Assembly: GCA_011316305.1 (NCBI GenBank) | Contig: SAUG01000059.1 | Span: 61,574-125,573, forward strand | Origin: Rusavskia elegans | Lineage: Eukaryota > Ascomycota > Lecanoromycetes > Teloschistales > Teloschistaceae | DNA: 64,000 nucleotides | Direction of reading: 5' to 3' | Shown here: piece after piece, positions 61,290 to 64,000 of the stretch | How positions within the stretch are numbered: the first letter of the stretch is position 1 | Layout: each line of letters starts with the position of its first letter | Made by a program: the position numbers and the translations under genes | Notes under the pieces: model-generated | Seen by the model: the letters and a program-made list of their open reading frames with translations, nothing else | Databases searched by the model: none | Told to the model about the DNA's origin: nothing

Positions 61290-61600
61290 TAGATGTAGGT
61301 ATGAACCACATGGGGAAGGATAGATTGAAGTGGAATCCATCTACGGAGGCTAAGTAAAACCCGACCGTAGCCTACGGTCGCCCAGACTACGGGGAGCGCA
61401 TTCCAGGGAGTACGCAGTACTACCGTGTATTTGATATCATGCTCCGTACGGAGTACTATAAGTCCAAAGTTTTGATGATGACCGTTAGAAGGTAACCACA
61501 ATAGGAAGGAGATTAAACTTCTTTCGGTAAGCGCCAACCTCCCTCAATAGATCCTCTCACTCAGGGTCTCCACAGCAGAAAACTGGATCCATTCTGTATC
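61290..61600 (+). pseudogene. Relic of the J-domain gene's first exon
   Basis: Blocks match 25,650-25,830: CACATGGGGAAGGATA against CATATAGGGAAGGATA, then TCAATAGATCCTCT and TCCACAGCAGA..ACTGGATCCATTC almost unchanged. The palindromic repeat sits between the blocks. No open frame remains and nothing after the exon-1 region matches, so this is a broken partial duplicate. Confidence 0.6.
61363..61421 (+). repeat. Short palindromic repeat, copy 2
   Basis: GACCGTAGCCTACGGTC (perfect palindrome except the centre) followed by ~40 bases matching the reverse complement of 18851-18913. A second palindrome CTCCGTACGGAG lies at 61442-61453. It appears inserted within the J-domain gene relic. Confidence 0.6.
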
Positions 61601-62083
61601 CATATCATATTTATGATATATCATATTCCTGATATGAGTATCCATACCCCTGATAATCCTCTCCAAAGGTAAGTAAGATTGGTAGTCCATTGAAAGCATA
61701 GTCTTGGCGTTTGCTTGGCGCCTTCGCTAGCTACCCCTGAGCCTTCGAAGCGACGACTACGTCTTTAAGGGGCGAGCGAGCAACTGGAGATACTCTTAGA
61801 AGGTGAGATTGGAAGTATGGCGATCCAGGTGTGCAGTAAGTAAGCTTCCCGTCCATCGGAAAAGTCCTTGGTTGCTAAATTTCCTTCTTTTGTTTGATGC
61901 ACTGTGGCTTGCCGCCTCCCTTCCGTTTGCATTCCAAACATCCTACCTTCTTTCTCTCAGCCCACCACTGTATCATTCCTCACCAAGCCATTCGCTTTAC
62001 TGCTGTCGTTTAAGGTTGCTACACTCTCATGGAGTAAGAAGGCTGTTTCACTGGGAAACTTCATTGTCTCTATCCTCGGTCCC

Positions 62084-63835
62084 ATGGCTCGCGTCAAGGG
62101 CCGCACCCGCATCAAATCGGTGAAGACACACAATCAAGGCGACACTACTTCTACCTTCTCACCTCCTATCTCGCCTTGGCCTGCGTACAGATCCAAGTTA
62201 GGATCTGTAGCTTTACCATGTTTCCGCATCATCTTATCCATCCTAGCCTTCTTGATTACCATGTTGGTTGGCGCTTTGCTCGTCCGTGCTGCCGCGATGC
62301 TGAGAACCAACCGCTACGCCTCGGATCAGACTCTAATTAATCACGCCGCTCTTATTTACGCAGCTCATACTTCTTTACCTTTGCTGACCGCCCATATCTT
62401 GCCGACACTAGTATTCCCTCGCATGTTTCTAATCAAGGCTGAAGCGGCTCAGTCGACGGTGCAGCAACTCAGACTTGGCACCTTTCCATGTAGAACAACA
62501 AAAAAGCAGTCCGCAAAATTGAGCCCACGGCTTGATCAATACGAACACTCCGTAAACCAGCTTTACCTTTTTACCTTCGTCAAACTGAGAGCGGGACTAC
62601 CCGGTCGAGCCAGAGGCTTTCTGGAGTACGGGGAACTGTCGGTGAAAAAACTCAACGACGCCATCTCCACGACAAGAGACCGGAGCCATCGCCAGGAAGT
62701 TTTGATTTCTGCAGAGGAGCTCTTTGCCTTCTTTCGCGGCTGGGGCTGCTGTAGGGACCGCGGTATCAATACACATGGGCTACGGGCATTGGACGAGTAC
62801 AACGTTCATCTTGATACCAGATTAAGAGAAACGTTACCAGTACTCGAGCAACTGTTGACTATGCTCGTAAACGTCTGGGATCGTTACGCTGATGTGTTTG
62901 AAACGCTCAACAGCATTGGCCTTTCGCACTGCCGCGGAAGTTTCGAGCAGAGCCTATCAGAAGGAGAGCAATGGCTGTGGGATGGAGCATACAATGAGGA
63001 AGAGATGGGAGAAGAACGATCCTCTGGCTGGATAACCAGCGCGACGAGGAAATGGAGAAATTGGAACCGACCCCCTCGCACTCCTGTCAGTATAAGTTTC
63101 TGTCGCCATGCTCACCTGGCAAATGCTGACAGAGGACAGATCCTGTCCACGGCTGACGCTATTTCCGTTGGCGTATTTCACTACTGGTCGATCTACACCA
63201 TTCTCTCCGCTCTGCGCCGTCACAACATCTTCCTCTACAGAAGCGCCAATTCTTACCTCCCTCCAGGCGACTTCTGGCACTGGCAACTCGCCATCAACTT
63301 CACCTCTACAATCCTCGACCGCCCACCGTTTCGCTATCCCACCGGAGCGATACAACGTCACCCCTTGCGGTTATCCAAGCAAGAAAACGATACCATGGCC
63401 GCTCTTGATCGGCTCATCCGCAACCGGACTCTCCTACGCGATTCTCCCGACAAATGGATTTGGAGCCATCCATCCACCGCCAACGTGACTCTTCGCCCGT
63501 TCCCGGACCAGATCCCATGCCCTCCCGGGCTAGAATTGCAAGCCGGTTCGCCAGCATGGTTCCTTTGCAATTCATCATTGTCTTCGCCAGAGATACCTTT
63601 GTACCCGTTTGCGGATCCGAACTCGACGACCTACAAGCGGTTACTGGGTCTGCAGACCATGCGGGATGTCTTCGCCCTGATTCTCGACCTGCAAGAACCG
63701 TTCGACAGCGCTATTGCGCAGCACATGGAGTTCATGGACGCCCGAGAGAAGGAGGTCGGCCGGAGGATTAAGGAGAACGCTGCAAGACGAGCAAGGAGGC
63801 GTGCACAATCACGCAAGAAGCCAGGGCAAGGCTAA
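62084..63835 (+). CDS. Putative type II membrane protein (583 aa)
   Basis: Single open frame. The track-length frame begins at a GTG at 61904, but the first ATG in an excellent context (CCCATGGCT) is 62084. The N-terminus is basic (RVKGRTRIK), followed by one transmembrane helix at ~43-67 and a second hydrophobic stretch at ~90-110. A large C-terminal region has helical segments, several N-glycosylation sequons (NFT, NRT, NVT, NSS, NST) and scattered Cys. The extreme C-terminus is Arg/Lys-rich. The sequons support a secretory-pathway location. No family or catalytic motif recognised. The 3' end is tandemly duplicated just downstream. Same general architecture as the 422-aa neighbour, but no clear sequence similarity by eye. 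Confidence 0.65.
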   Translation: MARVKGRTRIKSVKTHNQGDTTSTFSPPISPWPAYRSKLGSVALPCFRIILSILAFLITMLVGALLVRAAAMLRTNRYASDQTLINHAALIYAAHTSLPLLTAHILPTLVFPRMFLIKAEAAQSTVQQLRLGTFPCRTTKKQSAKLSPRLDQYEHSVNQLYLFTFVKLRAGLPGRARGFLEYGELSVKKLNDAISTTRDRSHRQEVLISAEELFAFFRGWGCCRDRGINTHGLRALDEYNVHLDTRLRETLPVLEQLLTMLVNVWDRYADVFETLNSIGLSHCRGSFEQSLSEGEQWLWDGAYNEEEMGEERSSGWITSATRKWRNWNRPPRTPVSISFCRHAHLANADRGQILSTADAISVGVFHYWSIYTILSALRRHNIFLYRSANSYLPPGDFWHWQLAINFTSTILDRPPFRYPTGAIQRHPLRLSKQENDTMAALDRLIRNRTLLRDSPDKWIWSHPSTANVTLRPFPDQIPCPPGLELQAGSPAWFLCNSSLSSPEIPLYPFADPNSTTYKRLLGLQTMRDVFALILDLQEPFDSAIAQHMEFMDAREKEVGRRIKENAARRARRRAQSRKKPGQG

Positions 63836-63975
63836 AGGGGCCTATTCAGCGCCATTACCCAGCACATGGAGTTCACGGACGCCCAAGACAAGGAGGCCGG
63901 AGAGAACGCTGCAAGACGAGCGAGGAGGCGTGGACAATCACGCAAGAAGCCAAGCCAAGGCTAAAGGGGCCCAGT
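63701..63975 (+). repeat. Tandem duplication of the gene's 3' end
   Basis: 63701-63842 and 63844-63975 are two copies of a ~140-bp unit that includes the last ~45 codons, the stop codon and the following AAAGGGGCC. The second copy has a ~12-bp deletion and lies beyond the stop, so it is untranslated or a relic of a longer array. Confidence 0.85.
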
Positions 63976-63977
63976 CA

Positions 63978-64000
63978 GGGGGGGGGGGGGGGGGGGGGGG
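63978..64000. other. Poly-G run at the window end
   Basis: Twenty-three consecutive G to the last base, directly after the duplicated unit. This looks more like an assembly or sequencing artefact at a contig end than genuine sequence, but a real G-tract cannot be excluded. Confidence 0.6.

Larger units (their letters stand above)
60931..62083. other. Divergent intergenic region with repeat and gene relic
   Basis: Shared 5' region of two divergent genes. It contains a short palindromic repeat (61363-61421), a relic of the J-domain gene's first exon (about 61,290-61,600) and, at 61,605-61,640, overlapping ATATCATAT/ATGATAT inverted motifs. The open frame continues upstream of ATG 62084 from a GTG at 61904 without another ATG in a good context. 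Confidence 0.5.

Noticed and set aside
1..64000. CRISPR arrays, bacterial operons, rRNA genes or a Starship captain (tyrosine recombinase)
   Set aside because: No spaced short repeats, no prokaryotic gene organisation, no rRNA-like sequence and no recognisable captain gene were found.

Overview
This window looks like nuclear DNA of a filamentous ascomycete (Pezizomycotina). Coding islands of balanced composition alternate abruptly with very AT-rich blocks in which CpA/TpG is scarce, TpA is abundant and transposon reading frames are riddled with TAA/TAG. That is the footprint of repeat-induced point mutation (RIP). Introns are 49-79 bp with GT..AG ends and mostly CTRAC-like branch sites. No ribosome-binding sites or operons are visible, and the long open frames that begin at TTG or GTG become sensible only as internal parts of spliced genes. 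The species cannot be named from this sequence.

Layout. 1-12,620: RIP-mutated repeats with two copies of a GACTGG-ended miniature element. 12,668-21,406: gene island 1, three spliced genes all on the minus strand. They are a 963-aa acidic, repeat-bearing putative nuclear protein; a 743-aa coiled-coil protein ending in a kinesin-14-like motor domain whose nucleotide-binding motifs are all degraded; and a 604-aa coiled-coil/proline-rich protein. 21,650-24,130: RIP block with a third, GC-rich-ended miniature element. 24,747-26,956: island 2, a small single-pass membrane protein and a zinc-finger/J-domain protein. 27,210-59,190: a nested retrotransposon stack. 59,613-64,000: island 3, two divergent genes for putative type II membrane proteins, a relic of the J-domain gene, a tandemly duplicated gene 3' end and a terminal poly-G run.

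The stack can be taken apart base by base from target-site duplications. An LTR element X is interrupted by Ty3/gypsy element A (32161-58181, TSD GATTT). A is interrupted by gypsy element B (33862-52326, TSD GTTAT). B is interrupted by element C (35786-39974, TSD TAGAT), a solo C LTR (40610-40848, TSD ATAAT) and a minus-strand gypsy element D (41085-48502, TSD CCTT/TCTT). A solo X LTR just upstream was itself hit by a D-family LTR. A, B and C carry chromodomains; D carries an AT-hook instead.

The most interesting biology is in island 1: an intact, carefully spliced but apparently ATPase-dead kinesin-14-like gene beside two coiled-coil/acidic genes, isolated inside a transposon-rich compartment. 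Other points worth attention are two tRNA-like sequences inside element A, an unmutated integrase patch in element C, and a probable fusion of zinc fingers with a J domain. All gene models are my own splice predictions and have not been tested against RNA or databases.
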